Positions 21,046 to 32,515 are shown, numbered from the stretch's first letter. The stretch: DNA of 64,000 nt from Budorcas taxicolor (GCF_023091745.1 NC_068910.1:86122170-86186169), one strand, 5' to 3'. Notes: generated by a model not told the origin, from the letters alone. Numbers and translations are program-made.

Positions 21046-23865
21046 CTCACTGTAAATAAATACCTAAAGTTTGACATTGTTTAAATCAGAGTTAAGACTA
21101 TGAGTGGGCTCCAAATCCTAACATATTACATGTAAAAGTTTTTAAAAAGGTGTATTTTTTAGGAAAAGTATATATGAGGAAAAAGACAGCTTGTTTACAA
21201 GTTGGCCAAGGGCTAGATGATAGGTCTTCAGAATTTCTAGGTAAGCGCTTCAGTACAAATATATGGATACATTTAACTTTTTTTTTTTTTTTTTGTATTT
21301 TAAATGAATTCTTTAAAAAATATACTCAGGACTTTGACAGGATTTTGGTTTTCCAGCACTCCCTGTTGAAAACTAAAGCTCAAAGGGTTGATATCACTAT
21401 CAGCTGAAATAAGCCAGGCGCCAGCTGTGAGCTCTTGTTGAAAAACAGAGGAGTTAGAGGTCAGACAAGTTCCAAGATGGAAGAAAGAGATGTGAAAACA
21501 GGATGTGGATCTTCACTTCACACAGCTGAAAGTTCAGATGAACTACATTTAAAACTAAAAAAGAAAATTTTAATGAAGTTTCAATAATTAATTTTCAGAT
21601 ATCTGGGTTGGAATGGATTTCTAACACAAAAGGATGATATTATTATCAAAAGTCATTATTCAAAAATTGCAAGTAAAATTGAAAAGCATACTGAGAAAAT
21701 AATCACCTCAGACATGAAAGCTGACATTTTTTACATTGATTTCTTTAAAAAAAAATCCAAGACACAAGGTCCTAAAAATAGCCAAAATATAGAAAAGCAG
21801 CTATCATATACTTCAGACCTTGACTGAGTGACTTAGTCACCAGGAAAAAATGCACAACTCCAAGATGATAATTTTATGTTGACAGTAGGGTGAATCAAAA
21901 ACAAACATGTGACATAAGGGACCCTACCTAGTTCATTCTCTGGATCATTCCATTTTCCCAGTTAGTATAGTTGCTTGGATTAGAGGTGGTTATAAAGAGT
22001 GCCTGCTATTCCTGAGCCATTTCTCAGAGGACTGAGTTGGTAAACATAAGGTTATTAATGGTGGTGTGCTCCTATCCTATTTGTGGCAGTACAAAAATAC
22101 AGCTTTCCTGAAGACCTAGCAACTTAAGTTTACATTGGGATGTATTCTAAGGGGAACATGTCTCCATACCCTGAATTATTCTGTGTCAATTGTGACATAA
22201 TTCCCAGGGGTTGACTTACTCCCTCAGGGGTGAGGAAAAGAACGTTTTTGGTATTCTTTCTTATATATTCTTTTCCTCAACAATCTGTTTAGGTCTGAGC
22301 AAACAAGGAGAGTTAGCAAAATATACATGTGTAGACTTTCTTAACCTCTCCAGTGACATCATTACAATTTCTTTCCTACCTCAACTCCATAAACTAGCAA
22401 CAGACCAACCAGTTAGTTTTCTCGTATTTACCTAAATTGCATATTGTTCACTTAGCAGCTATTATTATCTCTTCCTCTAGTAGTTCTAGATCATTGGTTT
22501 TCTTTTTCTAAGGAATTTTGGTTCAATCACTCTCTTTTTCTGTTGTCTTAGCCATAATTTTAATCCTATAATAAAAGTAAACTAGAGTTTAGGACAAAAT
22601 GTATTTTTCTCACAAATAAGCACAAACAGTGTCTCAGATTGAGGTCACCAAAAGGTATATTCAGGTTCCTAATTTTTCTCATGAATTTTGCTTCGTCTAA
22701 ATACCCACCTTATAATGCAATTGCATGAATGCCCAAGACTGTATTAGGGTATGATAGTGTGTTCGAAAAATGGAGGCTGTATCACTGTGTAAGTTTTAAA
22801 ATCACTTGAAATAGACAAGTCCTGAGTCAATGGTTACATCTACACCTCAATCACATGGCAAATGCTGCTTTATGCAAATATTTCTGATACCACCCTGTAA
22901 TAAATCAGTGACAATAAGTGGGCACTAAATATGCAGTGAAGCAATTTGCTGTTTTCAATGCTAGCAATCAATAAAATAGAAAATATTTAAGGTCAGTTTC
23001 AACAAACGACAGTGCTAACCTGAATTTTAAGTAAAAATAACTTTGTTCATTATTCATGTGTTAGATTGGCACTTGAAGATTGTTCGTTGGGTAAATTGTC
23101 ATTATTCTAAATAGGTAAAGTTTTGAAGCTGTTCTGCTTCTTATACTATGCATATATAAATAGATCTTACATTTGCAGGGTATATGTAAAACTACAGAAA
23201 TATCAGATGTAGGAGTAGATTTAAGTTGTCATTTTTCTACTAAACCGGTATCATCTGTCATTATTAAGTATTTTAGATTTTTTTTTTGGCTGTAATTACT
23301 TTAAAAAATTGTTTGATTGTATGATTGTACTTTTGCTATAAAGTATTCTTAGTTTTACTTGTATTTAACATTATATCCTAAGGAATTTAATCTAAGCATT
23401 AAAAAAAAATTGAACCCAAATGTTATTCAAGATTGAGAAAAATGCTTTTGCAAAGAAAAGGAAAGGATACATTTCCTTTGTTTAATTCTAAATGTTATTA
23501 AGAAGAAATTTCAAGTAAAACAAGTAGTCCTGTGAAAAGATGGAAAGAACCCACACATTCAAGCTGTATTAACACTAGAGTTCGCCAGATAAAATATACA
23601 TTTTTGAAATAAACATTTTATTTGGTGATTTTCCAATATCACAAAAGTAGGCTGTATGATTCTTTTCTGACAGCATATTTTTAAATAAAAAATATTGAAT
23701 TCAAATCTGATTTTAGGCAAGTACTAAAGTTTTGTATTATAAAATGCAGCCATATGACTGCTACACCACGTTTCCTTTCCCCAAAAATTTGTTGTAAGCT
23801 AAAATTCTCATATGTTTTCCTTGACTGCCTTTGATATACGTTTTCAAAATACATGCTTTATTAGT
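21046..23865. other. Long stretch without recognisable repeats
   Basis: About 2.8 kb of AT-rich DNA with only a T-run at 21278-21294 and an A/T-run near 23278-23290. Small open frames (21150-21407, 22211-22435) have no recognisable domains. The lack of young repeats contrasts with the flanks. Confidence 0.5.
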
Positions 23866-24226
23866 AAGTCAATTCAGTCACTCAGTCCTGTCCAACTCTT
23901 TGAGACCCCATGAATCACAGCATGTCAAGCCTCCCTGTCCATCACCAACTCCTGGAGTTCACCCAAACTCATGTCCATTGAGTTGGTGATGCCATCCAGC
24001 CATCTCACCCTCTGCCGTCCCCTTCTCCTCCTGCCCTCAATCCCTCCCAGCATCAGGGTCTTTTCCAATGAGTCAACTCTTCGCATGAGGTGGCCAAAGT
24101 ATTGGAGGTTCAGCCTCAGCATCAGTTCTTCCAAGGAACACCCAGGACTGATCTCCTTTAGGATGGATTGGTTGGATCTCCTTGCAGTCCAAGGGACTCT
24201 CAAGAGTCTTCTCCAACACCACAGTT
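23866..24226 (-). mobile_element. BovB LINE 3' end, antisense (first of two abutting)
   Basis: Antisense copy from CAATTCAGTCACTCAGTCCTG to CAACACCACAGTT. The minus frame MRVPWTARRSNQ...GRRRRGRQR is a remnant of the BovB C-terminus. Confidence 0.92.
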
Positions 24227-25690
24227 GTTCAGTTCAGTTCAGTTCACTTCAGTCACTCCATCCTGTCTGACTCTTTGCGACCCCATGAATCACAGCACTC
24301 CAGGCCTCCCTGTCCATCACCAACTCCCGAAGTTCACTCAGACTCGCGTCCATCAAGTCAGTGTTGCCATCCAGCCATCTCATCCTCGGTTGTCCCCTTC
24401 TCCTCCTGCCCCCAATCTCTCCCAGCATCAGACTCTTTTCCAGTGAGTCAACTCTTTGCATGAGGTGGCCAAAGTACTGGAGTTTCAGCTTTAGCATCAT
24501 TCCCTTCAAAGAAATCCCAGGGCTGATCTCCTTCAGAATGGACTGGTTGGATCTCCGTGCAGTCCAAGAGACTCCCAAGAGTCTTCTCCAACACCACAGT
24601 TCAAAAGCATCAATTTTTTGGCACTCAGCTTTCTTCACAGTCCAACTCTCACATCCATACATGACCACAGGAAAAACCATAGCCTTGACTAGATGGACCT
24701 TTGTTGGCAAAATAATGTCTCTGCTTTTGAATATGCTAAGTTGGTCATAACTTTTCTTCCAAGGAGCAAGCGTCTTTTAATTTCATGGCTGCAGTCACTC
24801 TGCAGTGATTTTGGAGCCCCCCAAAATAAAAGTCTGACACTGTTTCCACTGTTTCCCCGTCTATTTCCCAAGAAGTGATGGGACCAGATGCCCTGATCTT
24901 TGTTTTCTGAATGTTGAGCTTTAAGTCAACTTTTTCACTCTCCTATTTCACTTTCATCAAGAAGCTTTTTTGGTTCCTCCTCACTTTCTGCCATAAGGGT
25001 GGTGTCATCTGCATATCTGAGGTTACTGATATTTCTCCCGGCGATCTTGATTCCAGCTTGTGCTTCTTCCAGCCCAGTGTTTCTCACGATGCACTCTACA
25101 TATAAGTTAAATAAGCAGGGTGACAATATACAGCCTTAACATACTCCTTTTCCCATTTGGAACCAGTCTGTTGTTCCATGTCCAGTTCTAACTGTTGTTT
25201 CCTGACCTGCATATAGGATTCTCAAGAGGCAGGTCAGGTGGTCTGGTATTCCCATCTCTTTCAGAATTTTCCACAGTTTATTGTGATCCACACAGTCAAA
25301 GGCTTTGGCATAGTCACTAAAGCAGAAATAGATGTTTTTCTGGAACTCTCTTGCTTTTTCGATGATCCAGTGGATGTTGGCAATTTGATCTCTGGTTCCT
25401 CTGCCTTTTCTAAAACCAGCTTGAACATCTGGAAGTTCACTGTTCATGTATTGCTGAAGCCTGGCTTGGAGGATTTGGAGCATTACTTTACTAGCATGTG
25501 AGATGAGTGCAATTGTGAGGTAGTTTGAGTATTCTTTGGCATTGCCCTTCTTTGGGATTGGAATGAAAATTGACCTTTTCCAGTCCTGTGGCCACTGCTG
25601 AGTTGTCCAAATTTTTTGGCATATTGAGTGCAGCACTTTCACAGCATCTTTCAGGATCTGAAATAGCTCAACTGGAATTCCAATACCAGG
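24227..25690 (-). mobile_element. BovB LINE, 1.46 kb, antisense (second of two abutting)
   Basis: Starts with TTCAG repeats right where the preceding copy stops and runs back through the C-terminus, YADD and palm to the fingers (GIGIPVELFQILKD-like). The longest BovB in the window, still without endonuclease. Confidence 0.93.
24249..25690 (-). pseudogene. BovB reverse transcriptase remnant, broken in several frames
   Basis: Three minus-strand blocks of one ancestral protein. 25136-25690: fingers and palm motif A (WKRSIFIPIPKKGNAKE, GFRKGRGTRDQIANIHW, DYAKAFDCVDHNK). 24935-25126: MSPCLFNLY and an intact YADD. 24249-24710: C-terminus (VMYGCESWTVKKAE, WCWRRLLGVSW, GRRRRGQPRMRW). Breaks between blocks: a stop at 25135 (GVC then stop), frame loss in the KKLLDESEIGE region, and indels near 24750-24800. 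Catalytic residues survive but no continuous product is possible. Confidence 0.9.
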
Positions 25691-25769
25691 ATGGTGCAAA
25701 AGAATGATACTAATATTCTTATAACTAATATCAACGCCAACTATTCAAATCTTGCAATTTTATAAGGTC

Positions 25770-25915
25770 TAACAACTTATGAAATGCTTTCTCTTATATT
25801 AATTTTCACAATGATATTTTGAAGAAGGTCCATCACTCATAGTCTGCAGGTGAAAAAATAGAAGTAAAGAAGCTTATCTCAGATCATAGAGTTGGGGATT
25901 AATTTAACTGAAAAG
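25770..25915 (-). mobile_element. MIR SINE, likely
   Basis: Resembles the antisense MIR tail half: TTTCACAATGATATTTTGAAG, then GGTGAAAAAATAGAAGTAAAG and ATCATAGAGTTGGGGATT, echoing the classical 'gaggaaactgaggctcagag...gggattcgaacc' pattern. Diverged. Confidence 0.55.
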
Positions 25916-26113
25916 CCTAATTTGGCCCCTTTCCACAATTACTGCCTCTCTCCTCTACCATGTTGCTTCACAACCATTTTCCAGGTCTCCTTCTGTCCTT
26001 CCTGTCTCCAGTTTCTCTCCTGATCCAGGTTTTCCTTTGTACAGCTACAAGAATGATCTGCTTACAGAAATAAATCTGCTCCCGTAGCTCCTCTTCTCAT
26101 AAAACAGGGAACT

Positions 26114-26133
26114 CTCTTTATCTCTCTCTCTCT
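26114..26133. repeat. (TC)n microsatellite
   Basis: Nine to ten CT units at the left edge of the antisense L1. Confidence 0.9.
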
Positions 26134-27226
26134 CTCTCTTTTTAATTGTGGCAAGAAAATTCAACATGAGTTTTACCTTTTTTGAAAATTTTTAACTGTA
26201 TGATACAGTTTTTCAAAATATAAGCACTACATTGTATAGCAGATCTCTAGAACTTAATTATCTTGTGTAACTGAAAGTGTATTCCTGTTAAAACAATTCC
26301 CCATGTCTCCATGCCCCAGCTCCTGGAAATCACCATTCTAATGTTTTGACTGTTTTAGGTATTTAATACAAATGAAATCATGCAGTATTTGTCCTTCTGT
26401 GACTGGCTTGTTTCATTTAGCATAATGTCCTCTAAGTACATTCATGGTTTTTGAAGGATTTTCTTCTTTTTTTTAAGACTGAGTAATATTCCATTCCATG
26501 TATATAGCACATTTTCTTTGTCTGTTCATCTGTTGATAGACATTTAGGTTGTTTCATATCCCGGCTATTTGAATAGTGCTGCAATGAACATGGGAGTGTG
26601 GGTATCTCTTTAAGACTCTAATTTCAATTCTTTTGTCTGTATATCCAGAAGTGAAATTGCTGGATGATAATGGCAGTTTCATTGTAATTTTTTGAGGAAT
26701 CTCCATACTGTTTTCCATAGTGAGTGCATCATTTTTACATCTCTTCCAACAGTGTAAAAGAATTCCAATTTCTTCACATTTTTGACAGCACTTATTTATT
26801 TTTTTTATAGTAGCTATCCTAACAGGTTGTGAAATGATATTATACTTCTATTTTGATTTGTATTTCCCTGATAATGAGTGATGTTGAGGACCTTTTCAGA
26901 TACTTTTGGTCATCATCCAACATCATATAGCTTCTTTGGAGAAATATCTATTCAAGTTCTTTGACCATTTTTTTAAACTCAAGTTATGTGTTCCACTTTC
27001 GATTTGGTTTTACTACTGAGTTGTAGGTATGCCTTATATATTTTGGATATTAACTTCTTCCTTATCAGATATGAGTTTGCAAGTATTTTCTCCTGTTCCA
27101 TAGGTTGCTTTTTCACTTTGTTAATTGTTTCTTCTGTGGTGCAGAAGATTTTTAATTTGACATAGCCCTGTTTATCCATTTTTGCTTTTGTTTCCTGTGC
27201 TTTTTATGTAACGTCCAAGAAATTGT

Positions 27227-27851
27227 TGATGAAAGTTCAATGAACAATAAAATTATGAAGAAAAACAGAAATTTTGTTTGAGTGAAATTGATGGTTTTAT
27301 CTTGGGAGACAATTCTTAGAAAGTTCTGAGAACTGTTTCATCTGTTAGAACGTAAAACAAAAGATTACATATCAAAACAACATACTGATATTTTATACAA
27401 AGTTTGTTAAAGATGCATAGTCCAGCTAAGCACTTGCAAAGTGAGAAACAAATCACCATGACCCCCTACACAGCTGTGAAAGAACACTTATTCATTAAAG
27501 AACTTGTATTACTAGAATCAGAAGAAAGAGAAAAAATTGATCTTTATAGTGGAGCAGGCCCTCCCATCTTTGAGGAGCTCTGGACAGAGGATGAGATGGT
27601 TGGATGGCATCACTAACTTGATGGACAAGAGTTAGAGCAAGCTTTGGCAGTGGGTGATAGACAGGGAAGCCTGGAGTGCTGCAGTCTATGGAGCTGCAAA
27701 GACTTGGACAATATTAAGCAACTGAACTGACCTGAAGATGCTCATTGCACATTAACAAGGGATAGAGGAGGCCCAAACAAACACACAGAAAGAGATGTTT
27801 TATGTTTAGTTTCTTTTTCCTCCTTCCTTAAAACATAAATTTCTTTCATCA
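27227..27851. mobile_element. Unnamed 625-bp element with 9-bp terminal inverted repeats
   Basis: Interrupts the antisense L1 cleanly. Its left end TGATGAAAG (27227-27235) and right end CTTTCATCA (27843-27851) are perfect inverted repeats with TG...CA termini, as in retroviral-type LTRs. Flanking heptamers AAATTGT (27220-27226) and AAATAAT (27852-27858) match at 5 of 7 positions, compatible with a decayed target duplication. Removing a BovB fragment (27586-27740) leaves ~470 bp, a normal solo-LTR size. I cannot name the family and see no decisive TATA or poly(A) arrangement, so LTR versus DNA transposon stays open. Confidence 0.65.
27586..27740 (+). mobile_element. BovB 3' end nested in the unnamed element
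   Basis: CAGAGGATGAGATGGTTGGATGG-like start, GACAGGGAAGCCTGGAGTGC, ending AAGCAACTGAACTGACCTG. Diverged old copy. Confidence 0.88.
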
Positions 27852-28090
27852 AAATAATTACCAAGACCAATGTTAATGATCTTTCTTCTATGTTTTCTTT
27901 TAGGATTTTTAGAGTTAGTTTTTCTATTTAAGTTTTTAACCCGTTTTCAGTTTACTTTTGTATATGGTGTAAGTAAGGGTCTAATTTCACTCTGTTGCAT
28001 ATGGATATCCAGTTTTTTGAGCACCATTTGTTGGAGACTATCTTTTTCCTTTGTGTATTCTTGTCTGCCTTGTCAAAGATCAGTTTTCCA

Positions 28091-29105
28091 GTGTAGGACT
28101 GTTTTAAAAAAATCAGTAATTTTATTGTATATACAAGTACTTTATTTTCCCTTCAATTTTAATATACTATCAAACAGTTCCTCATAATTTCATGTCTTTG
28201 AAATTCTCAGTTTTAGCATTTGCAAACTATTCCAACAAGTAAATATACCATCAGTTATTTAATGCTTCCCATATCATTCAAAATATGAATGATATAGTTT
28301 TATAGGTCTTTTAAAATCATATTTGCAGCTCCAATATTTTCACCAAGATTGGACATGTTAAAAAATATACAATAAATCAGTACTAAAGAAATCTGCTGTC
28401 TAGGAAACTTATGTTATCTCCATACATCTTCCTGTTTTGATTAATTTTAATCCCATGTATAGAATATTAACTGAAAATTTGCCATAGAGTTAGGGGAATG
28501 GGAAAGATGGAAAAACTATCTGAAGATTTTAGTCTGAAGCTTTTCCTTGAAAACATATCAGATGATAGTTCCCGGGGTTATCATGGCCATTCCATACAGA
28601 TGAGTGTGTGTTTGTGTTTGCACCTCTCTGAAATATTTCATTTGACCCTGTTAACTACAGAGACTACTTACCAATGCTACCAGTGGAACAGACAGAAGGC
28701 CATTCAAGTATCTTTTCCAAAACATCAAATGCACTATGTGTGATTACATATCAAGCTTGTAGTATGAAAGCTTGATATTTCTTTTGGAAAGGGCAGTACT
28801 GTCTTGGGGCTCAAGAAAATGTCACAAGATGAATAAATGGGAACTAATTATAGAAGTTCTTGCTTAAATATTTGACTTTACTTACCAACATCAGGATTTG
28901 CTTCAGTGTATCACTGGAAACTGAGGGGTAAGAGGTGAGTGGGAAAAACACTTTTCATTTCTATATATACAGAAAGTAAAGCTAAAACTAGCTGAGCAAA
29001 ACGTGACTAATATGTGTTTGTTGAAACAAATTACACATTTCAAAAATATTGACATTAGTACTTAACATTAGTTTCCATTGCATAACAGGAAATATAATAT
29101 GGAAG
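28091..29105. other. Unassigned sequence with an inverted repeat
   Basis: About 1 kb without nameable repeats or genes; contains the palindrome at 28748-28778. Confidence 0.5.
28748..28778. repeat. Perfect 11-bp inverted repeat (hairpin)
   Basis: ATATCAAGCTT (28748-28758) and AAGCTTGATAT (28768-28778) pair perfectly around a 9-base loop. A second pair of arms lies outside: TTTTCCAAAA at 28713-28722 and TTTTGGAAA at 28782-28790. Confidence 0.85.
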
Positions 29106-29335
29106 AAAGTCAAGTACAGGGGGAGAAACAAAGGATCTGGATTTATACTTGGGTTCATAGCCCGTCTCTAATCCCTATCACTGCTGAGGGCCTAAATAAG
29201 TCTTTTAACTTCTCTGATTTTTAGATTTCTAACCTTTAAAATATGAATAATATTGTTATCTTTGCCAAACTGACCTAAAAGTAAAATGAGACAACTTAGC
29301 ATTTGGTACTCAGTAGGTATTTGAAAAATAGAAGC
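29106..29335 (+). mobile_element. MIR SINE
   Basis: Sense MIR pattern: GGATCTGGATTTATACTTGG, AAGTCTTTTAACTTCTCTGA, TTTAAAATATGAATAATATTG, TTTGGTACTCAGTAGGTATTT. Confidence 0.75.
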
Positions 29336-29753
29336 TACTATTATATATGATGTCATATACTGGTATCCAAAAAATAGGAAAATGGGTTTTGTCTAAAAAG
29401 GCATGAGGAACACACTGCAAAGAATATATTATCATGGCACTACTGCTTTCTTCTTTTTTTTCTTTTAGTAATCTGTAACCAAGTTTCTGATACTATTTTA
29501 AATACACATCTCTCTCTATTTGTTTACATAATGCCTCTCAGTGTTATTTGGAGACATCCAATGCCTGACTACCTATTATACGGTGGGTCAGTCAATTTTT
29601 TTCTGTTCCCACAAATAATAAGAATCTCTAAAATTACACCAATGTTTGCATAAAATCTAGGGTAATATCTGCTATGACAGTGTCCACTTGACTCATTAAA
29701 CTTGAAGGTGCTAACTTGAGTCTCATAAAGTGCTCTTGCAAATAAGGTCTCCT
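29336..29753. other. Unassigned sequence
   Basis: Nothing nameable seen before the BovB. Confidence 0.5.
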
Positions 29754-29763
29754 AACCAAAGAG

Positions 29764-30235
29764 CCAACTAAGGTCCGTCTAGTCAAGGCTATGGTTTTTC
29801 CTGTGGTCATGTATGGATGTGAGAGTTGGACTGTGAAGAAGGCTGAGCGCTGAAGAATTGATGTGTTTGAACTGTGGTGTTGGAGAAGACTCTTGAGAGT
29901 CCCTTGGACTGAAAGGAGATCCAACCAGTCCATTATGAGGGAGATCAGCCCTGGGATTTCTTTGGAAGGAATGATGCTAAAGCTGAAACTCCAGTACTTT
30001 GGCCACCTCATGCGAAGAGTTGACTCATTGGAAAAGACTTTGATGCTGGGAGGGATTAGAGGCAGGAGAAGAAGGGGACGACCGTGGATGAGATGGCTGG
30101 ATGGCATCACGAACTTGATGGACGCGAGTCTGAGTGAACTTCGGGAGTTGGTGATGGACAGGGAGGCCTGGCGTGCTGCGATTCATGGGATCGCAAAGAG
30201 TCGGACATGACTGAGCAACTGAACTGACTGAACTG
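29764..30235 (+). mobile_element. BovB LINE 3' end with 10-bp target duplication
   Basis: Young-looking BovB from CCAACTAAGGTCCGTCTAG to a GAACTG tail. Flanked by perfect AACCAAAGAG at 29754-29763 and 30236-30245. The C-terminal frame is nearly continuous from 29863 to 30208 (WCWRRLLRVPW to GIAKSRT), indicating a recent copy; it lacks RT and endonuclease. Confidence 0.95.
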
Positions 30236-30252
30236 AACCAAAGAGAAAGAAC

Positions 30253-30471
30253 TTCCCAAGCGGTGCTAGTGGTAAAGAACCCGCCTGACAATGCAGGAGA
30301 CACAGGAGACATGAGTTCAGTCCCTGGGTTGGGAAGATCCCCTGGAGAAGGGCATGGAAGCCCACTCCAGTATTCTTGCCTGGAGAATCTCACGAATAGA
30401 GAAGCCTGGCGGGCTACCGTCCATAGAGCCGCAAAGAGTTGAATGTGACTGAAGCGACTTGGTGTGCGTGC
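30253..30471 (+). mobile_element. Bov-tA SINE at the same target as the BovB
   Basis: TTCCCAAGCGGTGCTAGTGG head to GACTGAAGCGACTTGG and a TGTGCGTGC tail. Followed at 30472-30482 by AACCAAAGAAC, a third, shortened copy of the target that precedes it (30236-30252). Confidence 0.93.
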
Positions 30472-30482
30472 AACCAAAGAAC

Positions 30483-31978
30483 ATAGCTCTGTTCAGATTC
30501 TCCTTTATAATTGGAATATTTTTCCCAAAGACACATGTAGAGAGAGCTTTGGTTATTCAACCCAGAACAGCAAATTCACAAATAAAGGCTCTTCCTCTAT
30601 GCCTTGTTCCTTCATCTGGACCTAAGGGAATCTCAAATTCTTTTGGAAGCCAGCAAAAACATATTAATGATGTCAAAGTGGAGATGGGAAATCAGGGGGA
30701 AGAGGCAGTGAAATTTGATACATAGACCATTAAAGTCAAGTTTACTATATTACCATCTAGAATACACATGAGCTATCTTTGAATTTCGTTAATTTATATA
30801 AAACTTTTTCTCTCATCAAAATATAAAGGCTCCAGGACTAGTAGGCAAAGACAGAAATGAGCTTCGAAGTCCTAAGATGAAGTGAAACACATCAGTGATT
30901 TAATGACAATCCCTGCAGAGTCTGTAATAAGTGCTATATGACCAAGATGTGGCAATTTCTATTCAAAACGGTCCCCATGTAAATGATTTATTATACATTG
31001 TGTGAAAATGACTTCCTGCATCCAACATAAACTGTTTTGTTCAGCAGATGACCAATTTCTGCTCTTAATGCCAAGACATGCCTGATCAATGATGACAACC
31101 TCCCAGTCCTTTTTTGATGGACAGATGGTAGGCCATGGCCTGTCCTTTGCTCCATATGGTCATATGGATGCTTCTTCACACCAATTCTAATGGGATTGAG
31201 TGAAGGCTTACAGACTTGGGAAAACAGCATGTGAAAAGGTCACTCCTATTTTGTTGATAGATCTCTATTATGAAAGAAAATTGAGGTACAAGAAGTGCGG
31301 ATATTTATTCTTCTCTGAAAACAATTTTCTGACTTCTTTTAAACCAATTCCTGTTGGTAAACTGCTCCGTTAAAACATGAATCAAGGGGATAATTCCCAG
31401 TAATGTTTATATAAGTCAATAATCAGACAAGACAATTATCTTAATTTTTAGCTTCAGGCTTCCTTCATATTTGAGGTCATTGATTTTAAAACATCTGTAT
31501 TTGAATCAAGTGTCAGGAAAGCATCCTCTGACTCTAGACATTTTCTTGGCTGTATTTTTTCAGTGTTGTATAGCATAATCTCTGAACAATTTATTTAATA
31601 ATGTCCCCTTATCATATTCCATTAAATATTCAAATGTCTTATCTGCCTATGGAACTTCTTTTCCTTAAAATGGATTCTTGGCATTTCTAAAAGTAAATAG
31701 AGCCCTGGGGAAAAAATAACTTTGCATTTGTTATGTAGCAAATCACGTGCTTTGATCTCTTAACAGATGATATAGCGTCAACTACTCAAAGTTCCCACTG
31801 TGGTCTCAGTTTGGAACTGGGCTGCAAGAAGAGTTCAGTGTATGGGGGTCTGTCTGCAAGTGTCTTCCCCATTCCTGCTTGTTAGAATTGATACAATACC
31901 CCAACCATACTAATTACAGTATTTACCGTATTCATTCCTCCATTTGTGCATAATTTTCCATACAAAGTACAGTTCCCT
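30483..31978. other. Long stretch without recognisable repeats
   Basis: About 1.5 kb, no repeat or gene named. The minus open frame 30991-31230 (79 codons) has no domain I recognise. Confidence 0.5.
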
Positions 31979-32138
31979 AGAGCAGCAGTTCCCAAGATTT
32001 TGGGCACCAGAGACCGGTTTCATGAAAGACAATTTTTCCATTGACCCAGGAGTATGTGTGTGTGAGGGGTTGGGTGGGGGTGGGGGATGGTTTCAGGATG
32101 ATTCAAGCACATTGTTTATTGTGCCCTATATTTATTAA
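31979..32138 (+). mobile_element. hAT-like DNA transposon fossil
   Basis: Starts GCAGCAGTTCCCAAGATTTT, then GGCACCAGAGACCGGTTTCAT and GACAATTTTTCCATTGACCC, then GGATGGTTTCAGGATGATTC. This phrase set belongs to an old mammalian DNA-transposon family with CAGYGGTTC-type ends. The family name is not certain. Confidence 0.55.
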
Positions 32139-32352
32139 TTTATCAGCTTCCCTGGTTGTTCAGATGGTAAAGAATCTGCCTGCAATGCAGGAGAACCAGG
32201 TTTGATCCCTGGTCATGAAGATTCCCTGAAGAAAGGAATGGCAACCCACTCCAATATTCTTGCCTGGACAATTCCATGGGCAGAGGAGCCTGGTGGGCAA
32301 GAGTCCTCGGGGTCGCAATGAGTCTGACACAACTGAGTGACTATCCCTTTTC
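32139..32352 (+). mobile_element. Bov-tA SINE with 11-bp target duplication
   Basis: AGCTTCCCTGGTTGTTCAG head to GACACAACTGAGTGAC. ATATTTATTAA occurs at 32128-32138 and 32353-32363. The insertion lies in the AT-rich end of the hAT-like fossil. Confidence 0.93.
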
Positions 32353-32384
32353 ATATTTATTAAAGGCCTCGATGTAAGGCCAGG

Positions 32385-32515
32385 TACAATAAAACTCAGA
32401 ATACAGGTAGAACACTTTCTGACAGAAAAGAAAGAAGCAAGATGTTTTTGATCTGCTTCCTGGAGTAATGAAAATAAAACCAAAAATAAACAACGAGACC
32501 TTATGAAACCCAGCT
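32385..32515 (+). mobile_element. L1 ORF2 fragment, sense
   Basis: AACACTTTCTGACAGAAAAG, CTTCCTGGAGTAATGAAAAT and CCAAAAATAAACAACGAGAC correspond to the L1 ORF2 stretch that also opens the L1 at 12475. Short, decayed piece. Confidence 0.7.

Larger units (their letters stand above)
26135..28090 (-). mobile_element. Old L1, antisense, split by an insertion
   Basis: Antisense L1 3' part: CAACATGAGTTTTACC, TAGCATAATGTCCTCTAAG, AGTAATATTCCATTCCATG, GCTGCAATGAACATGGGAGTG, TTTTGATTTGTATTTCCCTG, TTTGCAAGTATTTTCTCCTG up to 27226, and again from 27852 (ACCAAGACCAATGTTAATGA, CACTCTGTTGCATATGGATA, GAGCACCATTTGTTGG). The gap 27227-27851 is a foreign element. The fragmentary ORF2 is dead. Confidence 0.88.

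Noticed and set aside
24227..25690. Possibly active BovB
   Set aside because: 5'-truncated without endonuclease or 5' UTR, and stops plus frame shifts separate the RT blocks.
29634..30110. 158-codon minus-strand frame
   Set aside because: Antisense reading of the BovB C-terminal region, seen in the same form at every BovB copy.
30991..31230. 79-codon minus frame in unique DNA
   Set aside because: No domain, no neighbouring exon-like frames or splice context that I can support; length is within chance for this window.
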